A stretch of 64,000 nt of DNA, taken from assembly GCA_963966185.1 (NCBI GenBank), contig CAWZYM010000275.1, positions 315,001 through 379,000 on the forward strand. The letters are read 5' to 3'. The position numbers and the translations under genes are program-made. The first letter of the stretch is position 1, and each line of letters begins with the position of its first letter. The stretch comes from Rhabditoides inermis. Lineage: Eukaryota; Nematoda; Chromadorea; Rhabditida; Rhabditidae. This document shows, in pieces, positions 40,401 through 51,475 of the stretch. The notes beneath the pieces were generated by a model. That model ran no database searches. It had not been told where the DNA came from and saw nothing but the letters and a program-made list of their open reading frames with translations.

Positions 40401-41627
40401 ATTTTGTTTGAAGTTGTTTCGGTGGAAGTCGTAGTGATAGAGTGTAAGAACAGCAAAATAGTGATGAAATGAGGTAAATCGGGCGCACATGTTCCAGCAC
40501 TGACTGATGTGCGTGTTTGTTTTGTCCTTGCTCGTCTCACTGCCCGCACTCGCACATTCAGGCTCTCTGGGGACGGCGGCCGCGTGTCTCGGCCTGGCGT
40601 TCCTCGGCTCGTGCCACGCCACCTGGGCCGCCATCGCCTTCCTCGTCTTATATGGAAGCAGCATGGCCAGGTGCGATGCTTTTCACTAACAAGCTTCAGT
40701 AAACACGGAATATGCTTCCGTCATAGTTATTTTCTTAATGATTTAAAAAAGTCGTGTTAATATTATTCACTGTTCGAAGGTTGCTGAAGCAAACTCTCTC
40801 TTCCCCTGGTTTTTATCATTGAACCGTGGAGAGAAACAAGCGTGCGGGATTCAAATGCAAACGGCGAACTGAGCCCCGCGGCGCTCTAGCCACACTCTAG
40901 CTCTTTTTCGAGAGTTTGAATTTTAACGCTCAAATCAGACTAACTAGCGCTGACTGACTGTCCAGGGCACTAACCTGTATCCCTGTATGCATGCGGTATG
41001 TTGCAGCATCATGTCTGGCTTCTACACGTCTATGCTGATGCTGGCGCCGCCCTTCACAGGCACCATCTCGTCCCTGGCTATGGCGTGCGGAAACGTGGCT
41101 GGCATACTCTCGCCCCTCCTATACACATATGTCACTGCCACGGTATGCACTCTTGCCATCATTAGAAAACCCTCTTGGGAAAGTAACCGTATACGGTTTT
41201 CTGTTCTTTTATTTTTTGCTAGCCGTAGGTTTCTCGTTTTTTTGTCTTCCGTTTCTGGCTTTAATGAGATGTGTTCAGGGCACGGTGCACAAGTGGCACA
41301 TCGCGCTGGGCACGTGTGCCGTCATCAACATACTCGCAGGCATACACTTCATCATTTTCGGCACAGGTACGCTCTTCTCTCCCTCTCTACACTGTCTTCG
41401 AACAGAAACGACTTGTTGTTGTAGAACAGCACTATCAAATTCGGGAACGATTTTGATCACGATGTCGGTAAAAGTTTCCACACGTACACGAAAATTTAAA
41501 AAAAAATGTTTCGCAACATTTCGTGTACCCAAACATCAATAAAAAAATCAACAAACTAAATGATTCTTTTTCAGCCAAGCAACAGCCATGGGCCACGCTG
41601 AAAAAACAATCACTGCCGCTTATTTAA
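36672..41627 (+). CDS. SLC17-family (MFS) organic anion transporter
   Basis: Fifteen phase-consistent exons give 495 residues, the family's normal length: 36672-36761, 37141-37224, 37310-37417, 37617-37743, 38475-38578, 38703-38777, 38895-38997, 39279-39403, 39629-39708, 39872-39944, 40211-40343, 40562-40670, 41007-41142, 41279-41366, 41575-41627. The first helix follows FRMLIMLLLCMYASA; an extracellular loop with Asn-x-Ser/Thr sites (NATT, NTSV) comes next. The MFS loop 2-3 signature reads GILADKFGPKHCLT (about residues 125-138). RWFPSDEKST and WGWPAIFYIFG are typical of SLC17 helices 4-6, and about 12 hydrophobic spans are visible. SLC17 members are phosphate/sialate/vesicular glutamate-type anion transporters; the substrate cannot be read here. 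Acceptor 'gatcag' ends 5 nt before the ATG; AATAAA at 41685-41690 fits the 3' end. Confidence 0.93.
37420..37520. repeat. (CT)n polypyrimidine tract
   Basis: Starts 6 nt after the exon 3 donor of the SLC17 gene. Confidence 0.95.
37842..38078 (+). mobile_element. TTAA-TIR element with Val-tRNA-like core
   Basis: Starts TTAAAGGCACAGTGGCGCTT and ends 'aacgaccctgtgccttt', an imperfect inverse. The core at 37941-38012 is tRNA-length, with 'tagcgtggtggtaacg' (A box), a TTCACGAA loop that would carry anticodon CAC, and 'gtttgattccc' (B box). Stems are degraded. In SLC17 intron 4; relatives at 54808 and 14548. Confidence 0.75.
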
Positions 41628-41751
41628 GTTATTGTAGTATAAAATGATTTTAAGTTATCTGATCACATGTGCTGTTTCATCACAAATAAAATGGTCAATG
41701 ATCCGTTCTCAGTGATCGTGACCTGTTTTTTGATCGTGTTGTAATTATAAA

Positions 41752-41964
41752 AAATTGGTCCTGCCACGACTTTTATTCCAATGAACGCTTCAATACGGCA
41801 TGAGCCTAGATGAAAAAAAGCTCGTTAGTTTACTATGTGGCTCAATGCGTGTGTGCGTCTTTCTGGCACAGACCTCGCCGGTTCGAGTCCTGTCCACGGC
41901 GAATGTTTTGCATACGCGTTCAAAAGAGCTAGTTGCAGAGTTGAGCTGCCACTGTTTCTTTTAA
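41752..41964 (+). mobile_element. TTAA-TIR/tRNA-like element, left-truncated copy
   Basis: Matches the minus strand of 7319-7707: 'ccacgact' body, 'tggctcaatgcgtgtg', 'ccggttcgagtcctgtc', right end 'gccactgtttcttttaa'. The left terminal repeat is missing. Confidence 0.75.
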
Positions 41965-42449
41965 ATATAATAGTAGGTCTTAAGTAGGGATGTCAAGTGG
42001 ACGAAGCTTAGGTGGCACGAAAATGCACCATTCGACGAACCGTAAAAAGTTGTATCTAGTAGTGCCTTCCGTTTGGCGCTGAAACGTGTCAATACCTACA
42101 ATTTTTTTCACAAAAATTGATTTGATTCTATGAAAATTACGTCGAAAATGGGGCGTGGCTTCGCCTTTCTCTGTGAAGTTTGGTGCCGCGCGCGTCCTCA
42201 AACCGCGTGTTTTCGATCCGCGTAACGCGGAAATGAAAGAAAACAATTAACTCAAGTAATATTTTTTTTCGAAATTACATATAATTTACTTCAATTTGAT
42301 ATACAGTAAGCACATAGCCTTAACACTTGAAAATACCCCTTCCTGAAAATACCCCGTCATCCCTAGTCATGAGTGAGTCACATCGCAAGTAGTGTTAAAA
42401 GTATAACGGCCTAAATAAAGTCGGGTCCAAAGTTCAATGTAACTTGGAG

Positions 42450-42698
42450 CTGACTTACACGGGCAGCTTGCGCACTCGTCTTGACGGATTCTTATGAAAA
42501 CATTGTCATATACACAGTTTTTCATGCTGATTCCGAATATGAGCATAACTTTTCCTAAATGGTTGTTTGAAACCAATTTGGACTGCCACCGAATAGACTA
42601 CCCATGATAACGACCTGTCGACAACAGCAGCGTGGCCGAATGGATAGTGAGTTGGAAAGTTGAAAATGACAGTCAAAATGACAGGTGCGGTATCGATG
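42450..42698 (+). repeat. Dispersed repeat with Ser/Leu-tRNA-like A box, copy 2
   Basis: Second copy of the repeat at 31306-31545; here the D-arm-like text is fuller ('gcgtggccgaatggatagtg'). Confidence 0.75.
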
Positions 42699-42874
42699 CA
42701 ATGCCGCTATGCGGCAAAACTTTTTGCCGGTTCTCTTTGTCGGCGTATGTCGCCCTGTCGTCTCTCGATAATTATGCAAATCTGAAATTGGATATCTGGA
42801 AAGCTGGCTCGCGCTGATTGGTACACGTAATGAGCGAACAGTGAGGTAGAGAGTGTTGTCGTCCTTCTTTTCAC

Positions 42875-43057
42875 TTGCAATGTCTTTTCACTCGCAATGA
42901 TGGAGAAGAGGAAGACTGTTGTGAAGGAGAAGATCCGGAATATGAATGGGACTTCCAAGACGCTCATACTGCCTCATCGAAACCGCAACCTGCCGAAGAT
43001 TCTATACAATTCTCTAATGGCGTGTTCGTGTCTTTTGAAAAGGTACTTATAAAATTA
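42875..43057 (+). other. Possible orphan coding exon, acidic
   Basis: An open frame reads CLFTRNDGEEEDCCEGEDPE and later PQPAEDSIQFSNGVFVSFEK, ending AAG before GTACTT, a usable donor. Composition looks protein-like rather than repeat-like. No start acceptor or partner exon is identified, and it could be the acidic N-terminus of a decayed transposase or a lost gene. Weak. Confidence 0.3.
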
Positions 43058-43682
43058 TAGTATCGATGTCATTGAAATTTGTATAGGTGATGGCTAGGCA
43101 TAGGTTAGGCATTGGCTCTTTCTTTGGTTATTTGATAGTCAATAACAACTCTTGATGCCTCTCAATATTTACTTAACACCACACAATACACTACGTTATT
43201 ACGAATTCCGTCTGATGAAAATACAAGTCTGAACTTCTTGCCTATCTCGGAGGTAGACGCAACGTTGGAGATGGGAAAAGAAAAAGAGTGGAACACTGAC
43301 ATTGGCGTGTTAGAATTGCATCTGAGCACACAACTTCTATTTGTGTGGATTGGACTGGTTTGCATGTGAACGTTGCATGTTAGCTGAGCCAGGGACAGAG
43401 ACAACGCTGTTCCGTCGACACCGAAATCATCTGAAACAAAGTTTTATGAATGACTTATGATGCTCAGGCTTCACCCAATGAATGCGTTTCGGTATTCTCC
43501 TATGAAGAGTTCTATCCCTAGTGGGTCGAGCTCTGCAATATTGCGAAATGATAAGATTCGTAGAGTGAGAAGAATTTATACATTATCCATCTCTTCTCCA
43601 AACTTCCTGATGTGATATCGAAATTTAACTACTAACTCTTAGCGATATTTTCTCGCCTAAAAGTCTGACACAAATGCGATTA

Positions 43683-43852
43683 TCTTCAAAAAGGATAGGC
43701 GTAAAAGTAGAGTTTGTGTTATTGTTCATTCGACGTACTGCAACAAAAGCTCATGCATTGATTTCGATTGACAGAATGATGCCCGTGCTTTTGTTGCAGT
43801 ACGTCGAATAAACAATAACACAAGCTCTACTTTCACGCCAGTCCTTTTTAAA
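43683..43852 (-). mobile_element. Composite repeat copy 2, hairpin part
   Basis: Near-perfect foldback ('gtactgcaacaaaagct' at about 43736 and its inverse at about 43788), related to the 19604-19905 hairpin. The element at 43848-44211 inserted at TTAA where this hairpin joins its SINE head. Confidence 0.7.
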
Positions 43853-44211
43853 GGAACAGTGGCGACTTATTTCAACCACAACCTGCCACAGCTCCTCATT
43901 TTCACACGAGCAAAACATTTGGCAGTAGCCGGAATCGAACACGCAAATTTCGGGGGGCACAACGCAGCGCACATGCACTGAGCCGTGAAGCAAGTGAAAG
44001 AGTGTCGTTCATTTGCGCTTATGTCTCCGACCCGAACGTGCAGTATTGAAGCGTTGGCAAGTAACTCAAATTTTCGTCTGCATTCTTGGCAGTGGCAGAT
44101 TCGAAAGTAACGCAGAATCGTCGTTCTTTCGCAAAAAATTGCAAATGTGTTAGGTTAATATGGTTTTTAATAATACTCCGAGTCAAAAATAAGTCGCCAC
44201 TGTTCCTTTAA
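43848..44211 (-). mobile_element. TTAA-TIR element with tRNA-like interior, complete copy 2
   Basis: TTAAAGGAACAGTGGCGACTT at the left and the exact inverse at the right, 364 bp. On the minus strand 'cggctcagtgcatgtgcg' and 'gtgttcgattccggc' form A- and B-box-like motifs. It sits inside the composite repeat, so it is the younger element. Confidence 0.87.
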
Positions 44212-44586
44212 AGATGCACTTTTATTGAATTTCATAAAAAAATTATATAATTACATTAGCATGAACCACAAAACACTTCAATTAGCAAAACCGAGTCCAA
44301 AATCGTGTAAATTTTGCAAAAAAGAGTTTAGGAAACGCTGATAGGGAAATTTACCTTTCCAATGTCATTTCATTGTAAAACCATATTGTACAAAATCTTT
44401 GCCACTACTTGGAGTCGAACTCGAGCCTGGCGTCTCAACAGGCGCAATAGCTAACCACAACACCACAGTGCATACCTGCTGTGTGCCATCACGATAGATA
44501 TCAGTGCGATCTCCAGGCAGTGCAGGGAGGGGCACTCGCTGACTGTCGGGAGCGAAAGTGGGCGTCACTCCCCCCCCTAGAAAACC
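44212..44586 (-). mobile_element. Composite repeat copy 2, SINE head and body
   Basis: Minus-strand text matches 19211-19602: G run after 'ttttcta', 'gttgtggttagctattgcgc' (A box), 'gagttcgactcc' (B box), and 'caataaaagtgcatc' at the end. Confidence 0.75.
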
Positions 44587-44689
44587 ATTCGTCAACCGAC
44601 TAGCGCTCCGGCACGCTCTCGCGCGCCTCCGCACTGGGTAGATAAAAAAAAGTACTCTCTGTAGTATAGAATAGTACTCACTCTGTCTC

Positions 44690-44742
44690 TCTCACTGTCT
44701 CTCTCCCGTACACTCTCTCTCTCTCTCTCTCTCTCTTCCTCA

Positions 44743-44770
<28 letters not shown>
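44690..44770. repeat. (CT)n microsatellite
   Basis: CT repeat between the SINE copy and the 3' end of the minus-strand retrotransposon. Confidence 0.9.
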
Positions 44771-44773
<3 letters not shown>

Positions 44774-44776
44774 CTT

Positions 44777-47700
44777 TTATAATAATAATAATAGTTTTAT
44801 TCATATGCATTTGTGGTGAAAACACGGAATAGAAGGAAAAACAATAAGATGATCGGGCGGCCCCCGTCGTCGGTCCGTATCCCTGCGACCCGGTACAACC
44901 GCACTCTCCCCAGAAATCAGAGTTAACATTATCTATGCAGGAAAAGTGCAGTCTCATCACCCGAAACGAGATGAAAGTGAGTGAGAAAAACGGTCCATAT
45001 GTGCCGTTTGCCACCACTTTTGAATAAGAGTTGCCCCAGCTTCAAATTTTAGAAACTAGTGGGGTCTTGTATGTTAAGTGAACTCGAAATAGTGTCATTT
45101 TGGTATGGAAACTTATATGATTATTTAAGCTCTTTCTGAATTGGTGTTTATCGGACATTTTTACAACGTTATGAGGAAGCAAGTTCCAACCGAATGAAGT
45201 ATGAAGGATTGTTGAATGGTGTTTTTAGCGCTACTGTGAAGTTTATACCCATTAGAACGGTTCCTAGATGATCTTGAGTTGGAATCTATGACGTTAAAAG
45301 GGTTTTGAGACTTGATATATCCATACATATACCTATGTGCTGGGGTGATGTTGTTTTAATACTACGCATATATAGTGTTTCAAGTTGGAGAGACTCAAGA
45401 CGGCTCGCATAGCTCATTTTAAGAAATATTGCCTTCGTGAACTTTCTTTGTGTCTTTTCCAATGCATTCGGGAAAGTTTTAGTCATCAGACACAATACTT
45501 CACTGCCGTATTCAAGAATCGGTCCTATTTTGTATATGAAGAAATTTCTGTATAGGTCTTTCGAATAGGAGAAAGTACGCGGAACAAGAATAGCAAGCGG
45601 ATGCTTTCCGTACTTGTTTTGAAATATGACTGTCTGGACTGAGATCGAAATTGAGTTGAATACCTAAATCGCGTATATTTCGCACCGAGCGTAAAGATTG
45701 ACCCTCACAAGTGTACGAATTCTCAGGATTGTTTTTGCCGAAATGCATACATTCGCGATGCGACGAAGATCTCATTCCAACTTTAACATAAAACTTAGCG
45801 ATGCGACGAAGATCTCATTTTAACTTTTACATAAAACAGGGAGTACTAGATGACAGGTAGAGTTTTAGGTCGTCTGCATAAATGTGAAATTTACTATGTT
45901 CGATAACGTCTCCAGTATTGGTTGATATATAACAAGAACAAGAGCGGACCTACAACACTTCCTTGAGGTATTCCAGATAAGACATCTAACCAATCAGACA
46001 ATTTGTTGGATATACGCACACATTGAGTCCTTCCAGTCAAATAGTTTAGTAGCCACCTAAGGAGATCGCCGCGGAAGCCATACGCATCACAGATTCTGCT
46101 CTTTCGCTCATTCTGCTCTTTCGCTCGCGCTAAGCGGCTGTAATCTCTCGCCATGCCGAAAGGCAAAACATCCAAGTCTTCCAGAAAATTTGCCAAGCAG
46201 CCCAATTCTGGCACTACTTCCACTGGTTCTACTACTTCTATTCCTTTTTCGGCAACACCTATTCGCCTATTCCATTCCTAACTCCTGACCTGTCGCCTAC
46301 TTCCATTTGAACTCGGCTGACCAGCTTCGCGACTTCCTCTCGCAGACATTCAATGAACTGAGCGTCACCCTGGGCGCTCGTCTGTGCAGTATGGTGAACG
46401 AGTCTATCGCCTATCTGGAGGAGCAGATCGAGGAGCTGAGGCAGAGGATCGACGAGCTCGCCAAACCCAAGGACCAAGGAGACCTCTGTACCTGTGAGTC
46501 CACTGATTGCCACACCTATTGAAGATGGAGATGAGAGGAGGAAGCGTGTCATTCTTACCCGCGTTTCTCGATCCTATCGGAACTACTTTTTCGAAAACAC
46601 TACCTTGTTGGGACTGAAGACGACCGATTGCCGAATTGTCGCCGACTGTCATGGTGACGTGTTCAACACCTTGCTGCTCTCCTTCAACTGCCCCGAGGAT
46701 GCCACCTCTTTCATCCGCAAATTCAACATGGCCTGTCTCGCGAGAGACTGTCCAGCGAGAGCCCGTCCCGACTACTGCCCGGAGGATGCTGCCAAGTACG
46801 CTGCCGCCTGGAGGGGGCGATTCGACTCAACGACACTGCTGGCCGGCGCGAGTGGACTGTGCAAGGACTCGAGCTGTTCAAGTTGCGACTGCCCGGTCAG
46901 TGGACAAAAATTGACCGCTAAACTTCTATCTACAGTCTCTCTTTTCACATGTTGCCTCTTTGTATCTTTTTTTCATTTCAACATTGTTCACAATTTCGCT
47001 CATCATGGTGCCTGAGTCCTGAGTGTTTACGTTTAATCTATTTCCTCAAATTCATAGTTTTCACTTCGATGGATGTGTTGTTCGTAACACGTTTCTTTCA
47101 CTCTTTCGTCTGATATCTGATCTGACTGTCTTTGCAATCGCCATGTTTTGTTGTGTGTTGTTCTTTCCCCGTTCTCTTCTCTCACGCAGAGAAAATGTCG
47201 CGCCCGTCATAAGTGCTCTTGCAGCCTGCGGGAATAGAAAATATTTGTGAATCACTCGCAAATAGATAAATATTATTATTATTATTTGTATTAGTCGTCT
47301 GTGCGATACAGTGTCGAAAGCCTTCGCAACATCCAGATATATACTATCGACTATTCGTTTTGCACCCAATTCGCTACTAGTAAATGAGACATATTTCACC
47401 ATCTGTGAAATGGTAGAGCGTCCATCTAAGAACCCAAACTGCTGAGGTGCGACAAGATGATTAGACCAGAGGTGTGTACGCATCTCATAGACTAACATCC
47501 GCTCTAACACTCTGCAGCTCGTGCAAGTAAGCGAAATAGTTGTTTACAGTAGACGGATCATCTTTCTTATGGACCGGCACTACAATAGATTGTTTCCAAA
47601 GATGCGGCATGTTTCCTGTGAATAGAGATTCCTTGAAAATTATAGACAAAGGTTTTGCAAGTACCACATCCAATGATTGCAGCACAATACTTGGTATATT

Positions 47701-48125
47701 GTCCGGTCCATAGGAAAGTTTTCGTTTAAAGTGCTTCAAAAATGTATAAACACGATCAGGATCCAGATTTATATTCATTAGGCTAACAGACGTTTTACTT
47801 TGCGCTGAGAATGGTTTATGATCATCTCTTATGAATACATCAGAAAAATGCTTGTTAAACATCTGCGCTCGTTCAAAATCATCGGAAACAAGGTTTTCCC
47901 CCATCGAAAAGGAATGGAATGTCTGCTTTGCCAACAGTGCGCTTCTTGATGTAAATCCAATAATCAGCTGGAGAGCCTCTTTTCAAAATACTCCGTTCGC
48001 GTTCAATGAGATAGCTTTTCACGTCATTCTTATAGAGTTTTGTCGCATTCTTATAGACGAATATATCATCTGGATCCTTAGAGTGTTTCTGTTTATCAAA
48101 TAATTTTCTAGTTTTCAATTTTTAG
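44777..48125 (-). mobile_element. Non-LTR retrotransposon (Jockey/CR1-like RT), split and decayed
   Basis: Read on the minus strand from about 48118, fragments in several frames follow the order of a non-LTR reverse transcriptase: YWIYIKKRTVGKADIP, then KLSYGPDNIPSIVLQSLD, LWKQSIVVPVHKKDD, PQQFGFLDGRSTISQMV, YLDVAKAFDTVSHRRL; then, past an insertion (about 46100-47289), AYGFRGDLLRWLLNYLTGRT, SGIPQGSVVGPLLFLLYIN, the catalytic FHIYADDLKLYLSS (about 45845-45890), RDLGIQLNFDL and the thumb ALEKTQRKFTKAIF. The element ends in an (ATT)n tail at 44777. Frameshifts mean it is not active. Clade assignment is from motif memory. Confidence 0.85.
46100..47289 (+). mobile_element. Nested element with ORF1-like protein and (ATT)n tail
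   Basis: Inserted antisense into the RT of the older element between its DTVSHRRL and AYGFRGDL motifs. It starts with a doubled 'attctgctctttcgctc', then a short frame MPKGKTSKSSRKFAKQPNS (46153), a coiled-coil frame (IAYLEEQIEELRQRIDELAK) and a nucleic-acid-binding-like frame with VILTRVSRSYRNYFF and FNCPEDATSFIRKFN (46494-47015). Breaks separate the frames. It ends in ATT repeats like its host. This looks like ORF1 plus 3'UTR of a non-LTR element without the RT, so non-autonomous or deleted. Confidence 0.65.
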
Positions 48126-48129
48126 ACAA

Positions 48130-49540
48130 CAGCCATGAGGGATACTTTTTCGCGCTTTTGATGGTCAAAATTGGTACTCGTATGTTGATAAAGTCGTGTA
48201 TATAGCCAGTAAGAACATTGTAACATCACTATATTTCTGCTCAGAGAAGGAATTACGACTAGGGACCCCAATCAATAATTGTGATTTCAAAATTTCCTAA
48301 CCATATTATCATTATAATCTGAACTTAGTTATGTAGTTTCGAAATATATTTGAATGTTCTATGTTTACTTTATACGCGCGCCACGATTCCGCGCCAAACG
48401 CGCGCACCGGAGCGCGCGCTCTCAACGGGGCAACGTGACAGAGAGGGCGGCGAGATCAGAGAGAATGATGACGTCATCGACCACATTTACTAATTTTTTG
48501 GGTATTAGCACAGTATCTTCAGCCGCAAACAAAGTATGCCTGAAATCAGCTAACCGAATGCTATCTAACTGCATAGGTTGAAACCCTGAAGATACAGTGC
48601 TTTACATATTTGCATATTAGAACATTAGAACACAAGATTCCGCTTGGGTCACACAAATGTTCATTGGGGTCTCTAAATTACGACGTGCACCAAAAGAGAA
48701 AGTTGTAGTGCATGGTGCTAGCTACTCGACTGTGTTGCTTGTTTTGTAGTACAAGCTGCCCAAGTAGGTGTTCTATGTACACTAGTACCACTGGTACCAT
48801 GAAATGACAGCCGCCACAGACATCATTTCACCCGTCACATTTGCGAGTTGAGCGGTGTAACGGAAACAGTTATACGCAAAACTCCGCGAAAATGGTTTTT
48901 TTCTTCTGATTTTTGCATAGATTCACTTCCAACATATTTATTTATTCGGTTGTTAAACAAAACTAAACATAAACGATAATAATTCTCTCACGCATCAGCT
49001 GAACATCACATCTCATCAAAGAAAACTATGGATAAGTCGTTGGCAAAATACCTACATAGTCCCGAATAACTATACTGTCCTTTCGATGTGATTCGAGAAC
49101 TATTGTTCTTCGGCAATCGCTTGGTTTTGATATAAAGACGTTGTAGTTATGTAGGCTATGGACAACTGAGATACAGGCTGTATTTGAGACTGTTTCGGTC
49201 GTTTGAAAAAGCTAAAAATATAAATCAGCACTGTTAACTGTAAAAGAAAAAAAATAATATCCATGTAGACTACTTGATAATTGCTTTGCGATAGTCAGTT
49301 ATGAAATACATTGCTGCAAGTGGGTCGAGCACTGAAACGTTGTTGTTGTTGTTTTCAAAAAGGTCCTAATTTATTACCTGTATAGAAACTCAACGCGCTG
49401 CCAACAAACATACTGTACCTACTGATGTCAATTTCGAAAACGGGAGACGTAAAAACGAGAAAGCAAGGAATGTAAGATATAATCAGAGGAACAAGTGTCT
49501 GCAATATGTGGCTTTAGGAACAACTGTTTGCGATATGTGG
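48130..49540. other. Gene-free stretch
   Basis: Mostly AT-rich with a GC-rich patch at about 48375-48470 ('gcgcgc' runs). No coding exon, RNA gene or clear repeat recognised. Confidence 0.4.
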
Positions 49541-49544
49541 CTTT

Positions 49545-49942
49545 TTAAAAGAACAGTGGCGACTTGTTTTTAACTCGGAACATTATTAAAAATCATATTA
49601 TCCTAACACATTTGCAATTTTTGTGAAAGAACGACGTTTCTACGATACTTTCGAATCTGCCACTGCCAAGAATGCAAACGAAAATTTGAATTTCAAATTG
49701 GTCCCACCACGAATAGTCTACGGCCCAACGCTTCAATACTGCAAAAATTTCACTCGGAGACATAAGCGCAAATGAAAGTCTCTCTATCACTTGCTTCGTG
49801 GGTCGTGGCTCAGTGCATGTGCTCTGCGTCTTTGCCCCCAGCTTCGCGGGTTCGATTCCTGTCACCGCCCAATGTTTTGCTTGTGTAAAAATGAGCAGTT
49901 GTGGCAGGTTGTGGCAGAAATAAGTCGCCACTGTTCCTTTAA
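49545..49942 (+). mobile_element. TTAA-TIR element with tRNA-like interior, complete copy 3
   Basis: Left end TTAAAAGAACAGTGGCGACTT, right end AAGTCGCCACTGTTCCTTTAA, 398 bp. 'cgtggctcagtgcatgtg' and 'gggttcgattcctgtc' at about 49806-49862 are the A- and B-box-like motifs. Closely related to 43848-44211. Confidence 0.87.
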
Positions 49943-50322
49943 GGAACACACCACTCTAAACTTTGTGTATAAAGTGAGACTATCACATCATAGTCAATGA
50001 AAATACAATCGTTTTTTCATTAATAAATCAAATATAAAAAAATGCACAGAACATGCAGAAAACGCAACGAAAAGTTTTTGTACTGTTCGAATATAGTGGA
50101 CAAGCTGTGTAGTCAGGAGTGCGCTTTTGGTACTAAATCACACTTCTGACTGCACAACTTGTCCTAAAACCATGTTTTGAAATTTTGGGACTTGTATTTT
50201 GAAAGTTCTGTTCATTTTAACAAATGTTTTATTCATGGAAAGTGTTTTTGTTTTCATGCACGTTGACGTGTAGTCTCAGTTCATTTACGAAATTCAGAGT
50301 GGTATGCTCCAAGGGACTTTTT
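49939..50322. mobile_element. Inverted-repeat element abutting the previous one
   Basis: Left 'aaggaacacaccactctaaa' and right 'cagagtggtatgctccaagg' are imperfect inverses. The interior has a second inverted pair around 50098-50165 ('ggacaagctgtgtagtcag' and 'ctgactgcacaacttgtcc'), so the whole folds as a double hairpin. Confidence 0.65.
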
Positions 50323-50744
50323 CATGGTACAGTAGCGGATTTGCTATTTAAGGTTTAAAAATACATATTCGATTTTCATTGCTCGCTCATCGACCCTTTG
50401 CCAGACGAAACATGAGAGAGTGCAAGAGAAAAAAGCGCAGAGTGGCAGGAATTAGCAAACATGCGTTCAGAGCGGTCTGCTGATCGTTTATGATCACCGC
50501 GCGCACGTAGAACTCTCGTTCAACTCGTATAAGAATAACTGTTGCATGACGTCTAAACAGTTGAAATGGTCAAAAATAGGTTCTTGTGTTTTTTTTTAAT
50601 GACAAACAACCGTGCCTGAAGGAGCGTTCCCGCCACGGGCTGCACGCTACTCAAACAGCAGTACTATTTTTTGCGCGTTTTTCAGTTTAAAGCGCAAACC
50701 ATCTGTTTTTATCAGTCTCTTGTAGATTAACCGTTTTCTATTCC

Positions 50745-51137
50745 GTTGAACGCTTCGAAACTGTAGAAATCGCCAGAGAAGACATATCCTCAGATGAAAG
50801 AAGCTCGTTAAAGGTACACTGGCGACTTATTTTTGACTCGGAATGTTTGAGAGAATCATATTTAAAAAAAAATCCGTTTTGGCGCTAAACTTGCCGGTTC
50901 GAGTCCTGTCTACGGCAAATGTTTTGCATGAGTGGTAATGCGCCTTCAAGAGAGCTAGTTGCAGAATTAAGTCGCCACTGTTCCTTTAAGTTGCTGTGTA
51001 GCTCAGTGCGTGTGGGCGCCGTTATAACACAGTCCTTGCCTGTTCGATTGCTGTTTACGGCAAATGTTTTGCATAAGTGTTGATACGCTTTCAAAAGAGC
51101 TTTATAGTTGCAGATTCAAGTCGCCGCTGTACCTTAA
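50745..51137 (+). mobile_element. Older TTAA-TIR/tRNA-like copy interrupted by a younger one
   Basis: The body (50745-50807) and the rest (50990-51137, with 'tgtagctcagtgcgtg' and 'cctgttcgattgctg') match 41752-41964 once 50812-50989 is removed. The right end is 'gtcgccgctgtacctta'. Confidence 0.8.
50808..50989 (+). mobile_element. Younger, internally deleted TTAA-TIR copy nested in the older one
   Basis: TTAA 50808-50811, then AGGTACACTGGCGACTT ... AAGTCGCCACTGTTCCT, then TTAA 50986-50989. The host copy has a single TTA(A) at this point, so TTAA is the duplicated target. The A-box half is deleted; 'ccggttcgagtcctgtc' remains. Confidence 0.9.
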
Positions 51138-51475
51138 AATGTCAGAAATGCGCACCTGAGTGACAAGCGCTTGAAACAATTGTTTTTGAAGACTACGCGA
51201 TTGCTGAGATAACTTGAAATTATTTATTCCACGATATGTTTCTATTCCACAGAAAAGCATTAATGCTGGAATAGAGTATTGAATTGGGAAAAAAACTCGC
51301 ACTTACAGAAGGAAGTGAAAATAAAGCAGGTAAAAATGCTCATGACTACACAATCTCTCCAGTATATTGTCATACCATGTCCAGGACGATTCAACTAAAA
51401 TAATCTAAATATTGTCACATTTTAAAACATCGCATTTCAGATTTTGTGAATGAATGACTGTCACTCAAATGAGTG

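Noticed and set aside
41841..41910. Possible tRNA gene
   Set aside because: A and B boxes are present but acceptor and T stems do not pair; it is inside a repeat found many times in the window.
44592..45017. 141-residue minus-strand frame with Arg/Glu run
   Set aside because: Runs through the CT microsatellite and the 3' tail of the retrotransposon.
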